From positions 1-64,000 of the forward strand of contig NZ_LGUR01000212.1 of the NCBI RefSeq assembly GCF_001270495.1: a DNA stretch of 64,000 nucleotides. The letters run 5' to 3'. The notes beneath the pieces are model-generated. The model saw nothing but the letters and a program-made list of their open reading frames with translations, ran no database searches and was not told where the DNA came from. Both the position numbers and the translations under genes were made by a program. Positions 43,458-53,131 of this stretch are shown here, in pieces (position 1 is the stretch's first letter; every line of letters starts with the position of its first letter). This DNA comes from Streptomyces viridochromogenes (GTDB lineage Bacteria; Actinomycetota; Actinomycetes; Streptomycetales; Streptomycetaceae).

Positions 43458-46400
43458 TCAGCCGGCGACCGCCTTCGTCGCCTTGCTCAGCACCGACCCG
43501 TCCTGGTGACCCGTACGGCGCGCGATCACCTTCACGGTGATCTTCTTTCCCTTCTGCGCCGACTTCAGCACCAGCGACGACTTGGTGGCCCCGCTGATCG
43601 CCTTGCCGTTCGCGTACCACTGGTACGCGTACGACGTCGCCGCCGGACTCCAGGTCCCCGTGGACGTCTTCAGCGTCTTGCCGACCTTCACCGTCCCGCT
43701 GATCACCGGCAGCCTGGTCGCCTTGGGCGCGGCCCCCTTGGCCACGGTCACCGCCGCCGAGGTCGCCGAGCCGCCGACCCAGCCGGACCTGGCCGCGGTG
43801 ACGGTCACGGTGAGCTTCTTGCCGACCATCGAGGCGGGGACGGTGTACGTCGACGCCGTCGCCCCGCTGATCGCCGTACCGTTCGCCTTCCACTGGTACT
43901 TGTACGACGACGGCGTCGCCGACCAGCTCCCGGGCGTGGCCGTGACCTTGGCGCCGGTCTTGGCCGTGCCGGTCACCCGGGGAGCGGCCGTGCTCTCCAG
44001 CCTGGGCTGCGGGGTCACGGTGAACGAGCCGCGCGGGAACTCCCAGCCGCGGGTGAGCACGCTGATGTTCCAGGTGCCGGTGGCCGCGCCGGTCAGGTCG
44101 AGCGTCGCGGTCACCGTCCGGTTGTCGGCGGAGACCGAGTCGGCCGCCGCCGTGATCGTCTTCCCGGCCTGGCCGATCCGGACGGTGACGTCCGGGCCGA
44201 GGGCGGTGCCGGTGACCGTGAGCTTCACCTTGCCGCCCGCGGCCCCGGTGTCGGGGCTGACGGCGGTGACAGCCGTCTCCTCCGTGCCGCACGGCGCGGA
44301 CGTGCAGGTCAGCTCGGCGCTGTAGGCCGTGCTCGGCGCCTTCTCGGGCAGGCCCAGCAGGAACACCGTCGGCGTGCTCTGCGAGGACGAGCCGAGCGCG
44401 TCGCAGTCGTAGCCCTCCGGGATGTAGTGCGTGCAGCCGTTGGCCCAGGTCGACGTGTTGTACAGCACCGGGACCGCGGTGGCGGCGGCGCCGGCGGTGT
44501 CCTTGATGTCGGTCTCGAAGCGGTCGAACCCGGCGGTCGGCAGCGCCGCGCACACCGCGGTGTGCGACTCGTCCAGCGTGCCGGTGATCGGGCCGTACCC
44601 GTACGCCACGGACGGCACCTTGACGCACTCCGGCGCCGGCCCGTCGGCGGTGGCGATCCGCAGGGCGTCCAGTCGGTACTCGGGCGAGGCCTTGAGGTTG
44701 GCCGGGGTCTGCACGAGGACCTGGTGGGTGGTGGACCCGGTGACCGCGCAGGAGGTGTTGCGGAAGGAGCACTCCACACGGCCGTCCCCGGCGACGACCG
44801 AGGAGTTGGCGGTGCCGAGGGCGTCCCGCACGTTGACGTGTACGACGTCGGTGTCCGCGGCGGTGGTCACCTGGCGGCAGTCGAGGGTGCCGGGGGCGCC
44901 GTACGCGCTCTTCACGGAGGGGCCGCCGACCTTCGCGGCCGCGGTCTTCACGCAGCCCGCCGAGGAGGCGCTCGCGGTGACGTCCCGCCGGGTCAGGGTG
45001 TAGGTGGCGGCCTCGTCGCGGCCGGTCACCAGCACGGTGTGGGCCTTGCCCGGGGTCAGGGAGCAGATCGTCCAGCCGTTGGTGGTGCCCCCGCGCTGGC
45101 AGATCCGCTTGCCGTCGGAGTCCAGCACCGAGAACTGGGCGGAGGCGGTCCCGGAGGTGGCGGCCAGCTGGAAGACCTCGGCGTCGGTGTGCGCGTCCGC
45201 CGGGATGCCCAGGCAGTGCGAGAAGACACCGCCGCCGGTGGTCAGGGTGGCCTTGGCGCCGTCCGCGGCGAAGCTGCCGGCGGGCAGGACGGGGCAGCCC
45301 TGGGCGACGTCGGTGCGGTGGAAGGCGACCGCGTAGGGGCCGGTCGCCGAGTCCCCGCCGTCCTCGGTGTGGACCAGTGCCCGGTAGGGGGCCTCACCGG
45401 TGAGCGCGCAGTCCCCGCCCCGCAGCCTCTCCTCGTCGCACTGCGGCGTGCCGACGCGGTCCAGGACCTCCACCTCGGGGGTCAGCCCGGCCGACGAGAG
45501 CGAGGTGAGCGCGGCGATCCGGGCGCCCTGCGGGGCGTCCAGCGTCAGGCAGTCGTACTGCCCGACCGTGCTCAACTCGCCCTTGTGCAGCCCGGCCCCG
45601 GTCGCCACGCAACCGGCGTCGGAGGCCCGGTCGAGGACGACCAGCCCGGCGCGGCTGTCCCGGAACGGGTACGTGCCGTCGAGGACGGCCGTGTAGGTTC
45701 CCGGCGTCTTGATCCGGCACGGGTCGGCCTCGTACCGGCACACGCTCAGCCCGGCCGCGTCGTACACCCGGGCCACCCCGACCTGCCGGTCCTCGCTCAC
45801 CGAGTGCACGGTGTACGGTCCCGCCGCACCGGCCGTGAAGGTGAAGCACGGGTTGGCGGTGGGGTGCTGTCCGTCCAGCGGGCCGTAGTCGCGGACCGGG
45901 GCGACGGCGCAGCCCTGCGGGTCGCTGAGCCGGCGCACCTTCACCGCGAACTCGGCGGGGAAGCCGCTCTCCGCGCGCGAGACGGTGGAGATCACCCGGT
46001 AGGGGCCGTCCCCGGGCAGGACGCAGCTGTCCTCGTCGTTCTCCGGGAACCGCTCGCAGATCCGCCTGCCGGTCGCGTCGGTGATCCAGGCGAGGGAGTC
46101 GCCGTACACCTTCGTGCCGTACGTCAGCCGGACCCGGTCGCCGCGCGTGCCCTCGAAGGGCTGGCAGTCGACCTCCACGCGGCTCACGGTCCTACGGGTG
46201 ACGTCCGGCTGGTCCCAGTTCGTGCCGACGGATTCCGCGCAGCCCTCGACCGAGCCGAGCGGGACGAAGGTGACGGAGGTGGCCTTGTCCTGCCAGTCGG
46301 TGTTGAGCACCTTCAGCGTGTAGGTGCCGGCCGCGGGCACCGCGCACATGCCGTGCGTGGCGTACCCGTCGCCGTAGCAGTCCACCTCGCTGCCGTCGGC

Positions 46401-46712
46401 GGCGAGCAGCTGCCTGGTCATGGTGTTGCCGCTGTCGTCCAGGGCCGGGGCCAGATACAGGCCCGGCGTCCCGACGGTGACGGTGTAGCAGACGCTCGAC
46501 TCGGGTGCGACGGTCGCCTTGCCGACGGCGTCCCCGGGGTCACCGAACGGGGCGAGCGCGAGCGGCGCGCACCCCTCGTCGGCGGCGACGGCGGGGCTCG
46601 CCCCGGTCATGGTCAGCAGTGCGGCGAGCAGCGAGACGAGAGCGGCGAAGACGGCCGGGAACACGGCTGCCCGCCCCGGTCTCGCAGACGGACAGGAGTC
46701 GTCGTCGGACAC
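43458..46712 (-). CDS. Large secreted multi-module protein with TIG/IPT and Ig-like domains
   Basis: The 1084-residue precursor has a signal peptide cut after SPAVAA (about 43). Seven to eight cysteine-containing modules of 90-110 residues follow, recurring around CAV/CRI...PGTYT and 'GPYRV' motifs with lone pairs of cysteines. Next comes a TIG/IPT-like domain (AVTAVSPDTGAAGGKVKLTV). Two Ig-like repeats end it (YKYQWKANGTAISGATASTY and YAYQWYANGKAISGATKSSL). No catalytic motif or sortase signal is seen. It is probably an extracellular adhesin or wall-associated protein. GTG at 46712 has GGGGGG upstream. Confidence 0.85.
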   Translation of the reverse strand: MSDDDSCPSARPGRAAVFPAVFAALVSLLAALLTMTGASPAVAADEGCAPLALAPFGDPGDAVGKATVAPESSVCYTVTVGTPGLYLAPALDDSGNTMTRQLLAADGSEVDCYGDGYATHGMCAVPAAGTYTLKVLNTDWQDKATSVTFVPLGSVEGCAESVGTNWDQPDVTRRTVSRVEVDCQPFEGTRGDRVRLTYGTKVYGDSLAWITDATGRRICERFPENDEDSCVLPGDGPYRVISTVSRAESGFPAEFAVKVRRLSDPQGCAVAPVRDYGPLDGQHPTANPCFTFTAGAAGPYTVHSVSEDRQVGVARVYDAAGLSVCRYEADPCRIKTPGTYTAVLDGTYPFRDSRAGLVVLDRASDAGCVATGAGLHKGELSTVGQYDCLTLDAPQGARIAALTSLSSAGLTPEVEVLDRVGTPQCDEERLRGGDCALTGEAPYRALVHTEDGGDSATGPYAVAFHRTDVAQGCPVLPAGSFAADGAKATLTTGGGVFSHCLGIPADAHTDAEVFQLAATSGTASAQFSVLDSDGKRICQRGGTTNGWTICSLTPGKAHTVLVTGRDEAATYTLTRRDVTASASSAGCVKTAAAKVGGPSVKSAYGAPGTLDCRQVTTAADTDVVHVNVRDALGTANSSVVAGDGRVECSFRNTSCAVTGSTTHQVLVQTPANLKASPEYRLDALRIATADGPAPECVKVPSVAYGYGPITGTLDESHTAVCAALPTAGFDRFETDIKDTAGAAATAVPVLYNTSTWANGCTHYIPEGYDCDALGSSSQSTPTVFLLGLPEKAPSTAYSAELTCTSAPCGTEETAVTAVSPDTGAAGGKVKLTVTGTALGPDVTVRIGQAGKTITAAADSVSADNRTVTATLDLTGAATGTWNISVLTRGWEFPRGSFTVTPQPRLESTAAPRVTGTAKTGAKVTATPGSWSATPSSYKYQWKANGTAISGATASTYTVPASMVGKKLTVTVTAARSGWVGGSATSAAVTVAKGAAPKATRLPVISGTVKVGKTLKTSTGTWSPAATSYAYQWYANGKAISGATKSSLVLKSAQKGKKITVKVIARRTGHQDGSVLSKATKAVAG

Positions 46713-46811
46713 GGAATCCCCCCTGGATCAGTGGTCGTTGTGGCGATAGTCGCACAGGGGTGTGGCAACGCTCTCGTGAGTATCCAGGGGTGGATGCGGG
46801 CGAAAGTTTCG

Positions 46812-48218
46812 TCAGTTCCGCCCGGCCACCCGGTCGGCGATCCGTGCCAGCCTCGCGGACTCGGCGCTGTTGGTGAGGTGCTCCCGCCGGTCCGCCGCCC
46901 GGTAGGTGGCGTACAGCCCGTGCACCCCGAGCCACCGGAAGGGCTCCGGCTCCCACTTGCGCACCTTGTGTCCGACCCACGGCAGGTCGGTCAGCTCGGT
47001 CCGCCCGCCCTGCCCCGAGTCCTGCTGCACCAGGTCCCGCAGGGTCCGTGCCGCGAGGTTCGCGGTGGCCACCCCCGATCCGACGTAGCCGCCCGCCCAG
47101 CCGAGCCCCGAGGACCGGTCCAGCGTGACGGTCGCGCACCAGTCGCGCGGCACCCCCAGCACCCCCGACCACGCGTGCTCGATCCGCACCCCGGCCAGCG
47201 CCGGGAAGAACCCGACGAGGATCTCCCGCAGCGCCTCGATCGTCTCGGGCTGCGTCCTGCCGTCGTTGTCCGTCCGCGACCCGAAGCGGTACGGCACGCC
47301 GCGCCCGCCCAGCGCGATCCGCCCGTCGGCCGTGCGCTGCGCGTACATGTAGGCGTGCGCCATGTCGCCGAGCGTCTCCAGCCCCGCCCAGCCCACCGAA
47401 TCCCACTGCTCTTCCGTGAGCGGCTCGGTGGCGATCATCGAGGAGTTCATGGGCAGCCAGGTCCGCTTCTGCCCCTTGAGGCTCGCCGTGAAGCCCTCGG
47501 TGCAGCGCAGGACATAGGGCGCGCGGACGGTGCCGTACGGGGTGACGGCGTGCTTGGGCCGGATATCCGTGACCGGCGTCAGCTCGTGGATCGTCACGCC
47601 CAGCGCCTCGACGGCCGCCGCGAGCCCCTTGACCAGTTTCACCGGGTGCAGGCGCGCGCCGTGCGGCGTCCAGCTCGAACCGACCGCGTCGGCCACCCGG
47701 ACGCGCTCGGCGGTCTCGCGGGCGCCGTACAGCTCGCGGTCCTTCTCGCCGTAGGACAGCTCGTGCGCGTGGAAGTCCTTCAGCCGAGCCAACTGGGCGG
47801 GCGTACGGGCGACTTCGAGCACCCCGCCCTTGTGGACGTCGGCATCGATGCCCTCTTCCCCGGCGGCCCGAACGACCTCGTCGACCGTGTCGTTCATGGC
47901 CCGCTGGAGCCGTACGGCCGCCTCCTGGCCGTGCAGCTTGGCGTACCGGTCGCGGCCCGCGATGCCGTTGTACAGCCAGCCGCCGTTGCGCCCCGAAGCG
48001 CCGTAGCCGCAGAACTTCTGCTCCAGGACGGTGATCCGGAGGAAGGGGACCGCCTTCTTCAGGTAGTACGCGGTCCACAGTCCCGTGTATCCGCCGCCCA
48101 CGATCACCACGTCCGCGGAGGTGTCCCCCGCGAGCGGCTCGCGGACCGCGGGGAGGCCGTCGTCCGCGTACCAGAAGGAGATGGCGCCGTTCACGGCACC
48201 GCTGACCGAGCTGCTCAT
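46812..48218 (-). CDS. FAD-dependent oxidoreductase (DAO / GlpO-PuuB-like)
   Basis: The 468-residue protein has VVIVGGGYTGLWTAYYLKK (dinucleotide fold, about 38-56), E-K-F-C-G-YGASGRNGGW and a D-amino-acid-oxidase fold ending GWAGGYVGSGVATANLAART. It resembles gamma-glutamylputrescine or glycine oxidases, suggesting oxidation of an amine or amino acid. TAACGT lies seven bases before the ATG at 48218, giving a leaderless start; it is divergent from the kinase gene, 54 bases away. Confidence 0.9.
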   Translation of the reverse strand: MSSSVSGAVNGAISFWYADDGLPAVREPLAGDTSADVVIVGGGYTGLWTAYYLKKAVPFLRITVLEQKFCGYGASGRNGGWLYNGIAGRDRYAKLHGQEAAVRLQRAMNDTVDEVVRAAGEEGIDADVHKGGVLEVARTPAQLARLKDFHAHELSYGEKDRELYGARETAERVRVADAVGSSWTPHGARLHPVKLVKGLAAAVEALGVTIHELTPVTDIRPKHAVTPYGTVRAPYVLRCTEGFTASLKGQKRTWLPMNSSMIATEPLTEEQWDSVGWAGLETLGDMAHAYMYAQRTADGRIALGGRGVPYRFGSRTDNDGRTQPETIEALREILVGFFPALAGVRIEHAWSGVLGVPRDWCATVTLDRSSGLGWAGGYVGSGVATANLAARTLRDLVQQDSGQGGRTELTDLPWVGHKVRKWEPEPFRWLGVHGLYATYRAADRREHLTNSAESARLARIADRVAGRN

Positions 48219-48272
48219 GGGGAGGACGTTAATTCGGGTGAGCCGATTCCCACACGCCCGTAGGGTCACAAG

Positions 48273-49166
48273 GTGATCGAGATTCCGGACGGTCTGGCGG
48301 CGGCGCAGGAGGAGTTCAACGGCGAGGAGGGGCGGGCGTTCATCGCCCGGCTCCCGGACCTGGCCGAGGAGTTCCTGGGCCGCTGGGAGCTACGGCTCGA
48401 CGGCCGCCCCATGCACGGAGTCGCCGCCCTGGTCCTCCCCGTGATCCGCCGGGACGGCACCCCGGCCGTCCTGAAGCTGCAACTCCTCGACGAGGAGAGC
48501 GCGGGCGAACCGGTGGCCCTGCGCGCGTGGGACGGCGACGGAGCGGTACGCCTCCTGACCCACGACGGGACCACCGGCACCATGCTCCTCGAACGCCTCG
48601 ACTCGTCCCGCATGCTCGCGCACCACCCGGATGTCCACGAGTCCGTCCTGGTCATCGCCGGCCTGCTGGCCCACCTCACCTCCTTCCCCGCGCCGGCCGG
48701 ACTGCGCCGCCTCGGCGACATCGCCGAGGACATGCTGGAGCAGACGCCGCAGGCCCTGAAACACATCCCGGACCCGGAGGCCCGCCGGATCGTCGCCGAC
48801 TGCGCGGCCGCCGTACGGGAGGTCGTCGACGAGCCCGGCGACCGCCTGCTGCACTGGGACCTCCACGACGAGAACGTCCTCGCCTGCGAGCGCGCCCCCT
48901 GGCTCGTCATCGACCCCAAGCCCCTCGCCGGCGACCCCGGCTTCGAGCTGTGGCCCGCCCTCGCCAACCGCTTCGACGCAGGCGACATCCGCTGGCGCTT
49001 CGACGCCATGACCGACGTACTCGGCCTGGACCGGGCACACGCGCGCGCGTGGACATACGGCCGACTCCTGCAGAACTGCCTCTGGGACATCGAGGACGGC
49101 CGCCCGCTGGAGGAGCGCCAGCTGGAAATCGCGCGGCGGCTGCGCGACCACCGCGGTTGTCGGTGA
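48273..49166 (+). CDS. APH(6)-type aminoglycoside/hydroxyurea phosphotransferase-like protein
   Basis: The 297-residue kinase-fold protein has the Brenner motif LLHWDLHDENVL and the hallmark LVIDPKPLAGDPGFELWP of the streptomycin 6-kinase family, where IDPKP carries the metal-binding Asp. Many chromosomal members do not confer resistance and their substrates are unknown. GTG at 48273 is six bases after TAGGGT. The gene is divergent from the amine-oxidase-like gene. Confidence 0.88.
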   Translation: MIEIPDGLAAAQEEFNGEEGRAFIARLPDLAEEFLGRWELRLDGRPMHGVAALVLPVIRRDGTPAVLKLQLLDEESAGEPVALRAWDGDGAVRLLTHDGTTGTMLLERLDSSRMLAHHPDVHESVLVIAGLLAHLTSFPAPAGLRRLGDIAEDMLEQTPQALKHIPDPEARRIVADCAAAVREVVDEPGDRLLHWDLHDENVLACERAPWLVIDPKPLAGDPGFELWPALANRFDAGDIRWRFDAMTDVLGLDRAHARAWTYGRLLQNCLWDIEDGRPLEERQLEIARRLRDHRGCR

Positions 49167-49263
49167 CCTGAGCACCAGCGGGCCCCGGCGTGAATGTCCT
49201 CAACCGGCAACAGTGTGAAGGCAGTTCGCATGAGCCCTCACAGAACGGGCACGGCTCACCGGC

Positions 49264-50334
49264 ATGAGCCCCACGCATATGCGCACCCCGCACTCCCCCG
49301 CCTGCGAGCCCGACTTCGTCCCCGGCCTCGAACTCTCGCGCCGCTTCTACACCGACGCCGTACGCCCCCTGCTGGAGGAGGCCGCCCCCGGCGTGCCCCA
49401 CTCCGCGTCCCGCATCGGCAGCGGCTCCGAGGTCCTCGGCTACGACACCCCCCGCTCCGCCGACCACGCGTGGGGCCCGCGCCTCCAGGTCTTCCTCCAC
49501 CGCCACGACGTGCCCCGCCACGCCGCCCGCATCAGACACATACTCGCCGAGCACCTCCCGAAGACCTTCCTCGGCCACCCGACCGACCGCCGGGTCGAAG
49601 TGACCGGCACCTCCAGCTGGTTCACCGACACCCTCGGCTTCGACCCGGCCCAGGGCATCACCCCGGCCGACTGGCTGGCCCTGCCCACCCAGCTGCTCGC
49701 CGAGGTCACCTCGGGTGCCGTCTTCCACGACGGCCTGCACACCCTCACCCCGTTACGCCGGGCGCTGCGCTGGTACCCCCACGACGTCTGGCTGTACGTC
49801 CTGGCCTGCCAGTGGCAGCGCATCGCGCAGGAGGAGGCATTCGTGGGCCGCTGCGGCGAGGTCGGCGACGAACTGGGCTCCGCCGTCAACGCCGCCCGCC
49901 TGGCCCGCGACCTGATGCGACTGTGCCTGCTGATGGACCGCCGCTACCCGCCGTACGGCAAATGGCTCGGCAGCACCTTCGCCCGTACCGCCGCCGGCCC
50001 CCGCCTCTCCCCCGTGCTCACGGCCGCGCTGGCCGCCACCGACTGGCACACCCGCGAGCGCCACCTGGTCCACGCCTACGAGATCGTCGCGCACCAGCAC
50101 AACCAGTTGCGCCTGACCGACCGCGTCGATCCCGCCACGCGCGCGTACCGCTCCGGACCCTTCCAGGTCCTGCGCGCCGACCGCTTCACCGCGGCCCTGA
50201 CCGCCCGCATCACCGACCCGTCCCTCAAGGATGTGCCGCCCGTCGGCGCGGTGGACCAGTTCATCGACAGTACGGACGTCCTGTCCCGCCCGGAGTCGTC
50301 CCGCGCCCTGAGCCACGACGTACGAAAGCCCTAG
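49264..50334 (+). CDS. DUF4037 domain protein
   Basis: The 356-residue protein has a nucleotidyltransferase-like start (FYTDAVRPLLEEAAPGVPHS, SEVLGYDTPRSADHAWGPRL, the GS-D-D pattern) and the C-terminal DUF4037 helical region (YPPYGKWLGSTFARTAAGPR). Such proteins may transfer nucleotides, but no substrate is known. No Shine-Dalgarno sequence is clear before the ATG at 49264; a second ATG is at 49279. It is convergent with the lipid operon. Confidence 0.85.
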   Translation: MSPTHMRTPHSPACEPDFVPGLELSRRFYTDAVRPLLEEAAPGVPHSASRIGSGSEVLGYDTPRSADHAWGPRLQVFLHRHDVPRHAARIRHILAEHLPKTFLGHPTDRRVEVTGTSSWFTDTLGFDPAQGITPADWLALPTQLLAEVTSGAVFHDGLHTLTPLRRALRWYPHDVWLYVLACQWQRIAQEEAFVGRCGEVGDELGSAVNAARLARDLMRLCLLMDRRYPPYGKWLGSTFARTAAGPRLSPVLTAALAATDWHTRERHLVHAYEIVAHQHNQLRLTDRVDPATRAYRSGPFQVLRADRFTAALTARITDPSLKDVPPVGAVDQFIDSTDVLSRPESSRALSHDVRKP

Positions 50335-50347
50335 ACGTACGAAAGCC

Positions 50348-51619
50348 CTAGCCGACCCGCGCGGCAGCCGTGCCGGACGTCGTGCCGGACACCGCGAGCG
50401 CCTCCAGCTCCCGGGCGACCGCCGCCCCGAGCATCTCGGCATCACCGGCACGCGCGTGGCTGACCACCGTGAGCGTGTAGGCGTCGGCGGTGTGGACGAG
50501 GCAGAGGTTCGCCGTACCGGGCGGGGAGAGCTGCGGCAGGGGGATGACCCGCGCCAGGGGACGGCCGTGCAGCCGGCTGGGGTTGTCCCGCCACTTGAAA
50601 GCGGTGCACAGGCTGGTGGTGAGCTCGGGACGGGCCAGCCGCCGGGCCATCACCCCGGCCAGCCACGGCACCGCCCGTGCGGCACCCTGCAGTGCGGGAA
50701 GGATCGCGCGGTGGGCGTCACAGCGCCGGTCGAACCCGGCGACCTGGTCCTGGCATGCCTCCAGGCGCGCCACGGGGGACTCGACGTCGACGGGCAGCGG
50801 CATCCGCAACACGGTGACGCCGTTGCCGAGTTGCTGCGCGGTGCGGCGGGTCCGCAGGTCGACCGGCACCGTGGCGTAGAACGGGGCCGATCCCGTCGCC
50901 CAGGCCCGCAGCGGCCCGTGGCAGACGCGCAGGGCACCGGCGTACGTACTCAGCAGAAGCTCGTTGAGGGTCGCTCCCCGCCCGCCGGCCGGCTGGCGGC
51001 GGGCCGTACGCATCACCTGCGGGTCGAGCTCCACCAGCGCCACCGACGGCCGCACCTCGCCGGGGGAAGCCGTGGGAAGGGGCCGGCCGAGGGCCCCGAT
51101 GCGGCGCAGTTCCCTGCCCACGGTGGCGGCGCTGACGCGCGGACGCTGCCGTACGGTCGCGGTCGGGTCCACCGCGGCCGGCCCGCGCGGCGGTGGCGGT
51201 GCGGCGTCGTCCATCAGCAGCCGGAAGACGGTCTCCAGTGATCTGCCGTCCAGCAGTGCGTGATGGGCGAACAGCACCAGGGCGTGCCGCGCGACCAGCA
51301 GCCGCCACAGCGGCCGTTCGGCCGGCAGCCGGTGACTGACACCGTCGGTGAGCAGGGACTCCAGGTCCTGGTCCGTGGCGGTGACGTGCGGGACGGGATC
51401 GAACGGCCGGGCGGTGAGCCACCGGTGGCCGGACAGCGCCGCCGGCCCGGCGGGCGGCTGGAGGACCAGGCTCATCCGCTCCAGCCCGCCCCACCGGTCA
51501 CGCACCCGGGCCCGCACCCGCTCCAGGTCGAACGGCTCGCCGGGAAACACCCCGGCGATGCCGATCGTCCCCGGCAGTCCGTTGCGGAGATGCCCTTCGT
51601 CGATGGCCGTCAGCCTCAT
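50348..51619 (-). CDS. WS/DGAT-type O-acyltransferase (second of the cassette)
   Basis: The 423-residue protein has the acyltransferase motif HHALLDG (H119, H120, D124, G125) and a C-terminal half with PVDLRTRRTAQQLGNGVTVL and MPLPVD, the wax-ester-synthase/diacylglycerol-acyltransferase pattern. Such enzymes move acyl groups from CoA or carrier protein to an alcohol. The ATG at 51619 overlaps the stop of the beta-ketoacyl synthase gene (ATGA), so it is translationally coupled and last in the four-gene operon. Substrates are not known. Confidence 0.85.
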   Translation of the reverse strand: MRLTAIDEGHLRNGLPGTIGIAGVFPGEPFDLERVRARVRDRWGGLERMSLVLQPPAGPAALSGHRWLTARPFDPVPHVTATDQDLESLLTDGVSHRLPAERPLWRLLVARHALVLFAHHALLDGRSLETVFRLLMDDAAPPPPRGPAAVDPTATVRQRPRVSAATVGRELRRIGALGRPLPTASPGEVRPSVALVELDPQVMRTARRQPAGGRGATLNELLLSTYAGALRVCHGPLRAWATGSAPFYATVPVDLRTRRTAQQLGNGVTVLRMPLPVDVESPVARLEACQDQVAGFDRRCDAHRAILPALQGAARAVPWLAGVMARRLARPELTTSLCTAFKWRDNPSRLHGRPLARVIPLPQLSPPGTANLCLVHTADAYTLTVVSHARAGDAEMLGAAVARELEALAVSGTTSGTAAARVG

Positions 51620-52833
51620 GCGCCACAGCCGTGGGGCGAGTCGAACACGATGCACGCGTTGTGGCCGCCGAAGGCGAAGCTGTTGCTGATCACCGGCCCG
51701 TCCGGGATCTTGCGCGGCTCACCGACGACCATGTCCAGCTCACATCGGGGATCCAGCCGCGTGAGATGGGCGGTCGGCGGCGCGAGCCCCTCCCGCACGG
51801 ACCAGGCGGTGATCACGGCCTCCAGCGCTCCCGCCAGCCCCAGCCCGTGCCCGGTCACGGCCTTGGGCGCGGTGACCGGCACCGCACGAGGGCCGAACAC
51901 AGCGCTGATGGCCTGCGCTTCCGCGAGGTCGTTCAGCTCGGTGCCGGTGCCGTGCGCGTTGACATGGGTGACGGCGTCGGCGGTCGTGCCGGCGTCGGCG
52001 AGCGCCTGCTCCATGCACGCCCGGGCCCCCGCGCCGTCGGGATGCGGAGCCGTCAGGTGGTGGGCGTCGGAGGTCCGTCCGTATCCGGTCAGCGTGGCGT
52101 AGACGCGGGCGCCCCGCGCGCGGGCGAGGTCCAGTCGTTCCAGCACCAGGAACGCCGCACCTTCGGCGAGGACGAACCCCCGCCGCTCGACGTCGAACGG
52201 CCGTGACGCGGAGGCGGGATCCTCGCACTCGGTGACCATCGCCCCGGCCCGCCCGAAGGCGAGCGCGGTCGTCGGCGTCAGGGGGCTGTCATGACCTCCC
52301 GCCACCACCACGTCCGCGCACCCCGCCCGGATCATCTGCATCGCCTCACCCACGGCATGCGTGCCGGAGGCACAGGCGGTGGAGACCGTCAGGCTGGGCC
52401 CGGCGATCCCGAGCCCGGCGCTGATCCAGTACGCGCCCGCGTTGTGCATCAGCCGGGGCGCGTAGAGCACGTCGGGCTGCCCGATGCCGTTCTCCTGGCT
52501 GATCACCCCGCCGTACCCGGTGCCGGTGACCACCGCCCGCCGACCGGGATCGACGTGCAGTCCCCCGGCGTCCGCCACGGCGTCCACGGCCGCGCACACG
52601 GCGAGCTGCACCGACCGGTCCGTCCGGCGTACCTCCTTGGGCGCCAGATAGCCGGCGGGGTCGAAGGCGGTCATCGCGGACGCGGGATACACGACCGTGC
52701 CCTCGTCGTCGAAGGCATGCAGCGACGTCGCGGAACGGCGTCGCACGAGACTCTCCCAGAGCGCCGCCGGACTCGCCCCGGCCGCGCTGCGAACTCCCAG
52801 GCCGGTGACGGCGACAGCGGGTCGGCCGGTCAT
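51616..52833 (-). CDS. Beta-ketoacyl-ACP synthase (FabF/KAS II-like)
   Basis: The 405-residue condensing enzyme has the full Cys-His-His set: TACASG (C154), NAHGTGTELND (H294) and KAVTGHGLG (K324, H329). It should elongate an acyl chain on the adjacent carrier protein by decarboxylative Claisen condensation. It overlaps the ACP gene upstream and the acyltransferase gene downstream by ATGA. No acyltransferase, ketoreductase or dehydratase gene is in the cassette, so malonyl loading and reduction would come from fatty acid synthesis. Confidence 0.92.
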   Translation of the reverse strand: MTGRPAVAVTGLGVRSAAGASPAALWESLVRRRSATSLHAFDDEGTVVYPASAMTAFDPAGYLAPKEVRRTDRSVQLAVCAAVDAVADAGGLHVDPGRRAVVTGTGYGGVISQENGIGQPDVLYAPRLMHNAGAYWISAGLGIAGPSLTVSTACASGTHAVGEAMQMIRAGCADVVVAGGHDSPLTPTTALAFGRAGAMVTECEDPASASRPFDVERRGFVLAEGAAFLVLERLDLARARGARVYATLTGYGRTSDAHHLTAPHPDGAGARACMEQALADAGTTADAVTHVNAHGTGTELNDLAEAQAISAVFGPRAVPVTAPKAVTGHGLGLAGALEAVITAWSVREGLAPPTAHLTRLDPRCELDMVVGEPRKIPDGPVISNSFAFGGHNACIVFDSPHGCGA

Positions 52834-53105
52834 CGGGCGAGGGTGCTGTGGGCGCCGGGGGTACGCAGCCGCACGATGAGGTCGGCCACATCACCCACGG
52901 TGGACACGCCGGCCTTGTCGGTCCCGCGCAAGGAGACCCCGAACAACTCCTCGGAGGCCGCTTCCAGTTCGGTGATGTCCAGACTGTCGGCTCCCAGGTC
53001 GGCGACCAGCCGAGCCTGCGGGACCACCGCCTCCGGCGGCACCGACATCACCCGCGCGCACAGCGGGCGCAGCGCTTCCCATACGTCGCCGTGTTCCGCT
53101 TCCAT
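52830..53105 (-). CDS. Acyl carrier protein
   Basis: The 91-residue carrier has the phosphopantetheine site LGADSLDITELE (S41) on an acidic helix bundle. It should carry the acyl chain for the neighbouring synthase and acyltransferases. ATG at 53105 has GGAGG eight bases upstream; its stop overlaps the synthase start. It lies 26 bases after the first acyltransferase gene. Confidence 0.92.
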   Translation of the reverse strand: MEAEHGDVWEALRPLCARVMSVPPEAVVPQARLVADLGADSLDITELEAASEELFGVSLRGTDKAGVSTVGDVADLIVRLRTPGAHSTLAR

Positions 53106-53131
53106 GCAACTGCCTCCATCTCCTGGTGCCG

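Noticed and set aside
43506..48263. A 1585-codon plus-strand open frame
   Set aside because: It is antisense to the secreted modular protein and the amine-oxidase-like gene. It has no start signal and is rich in Arg/Gly/Val repeats from GC-skewed codons of the other strand.
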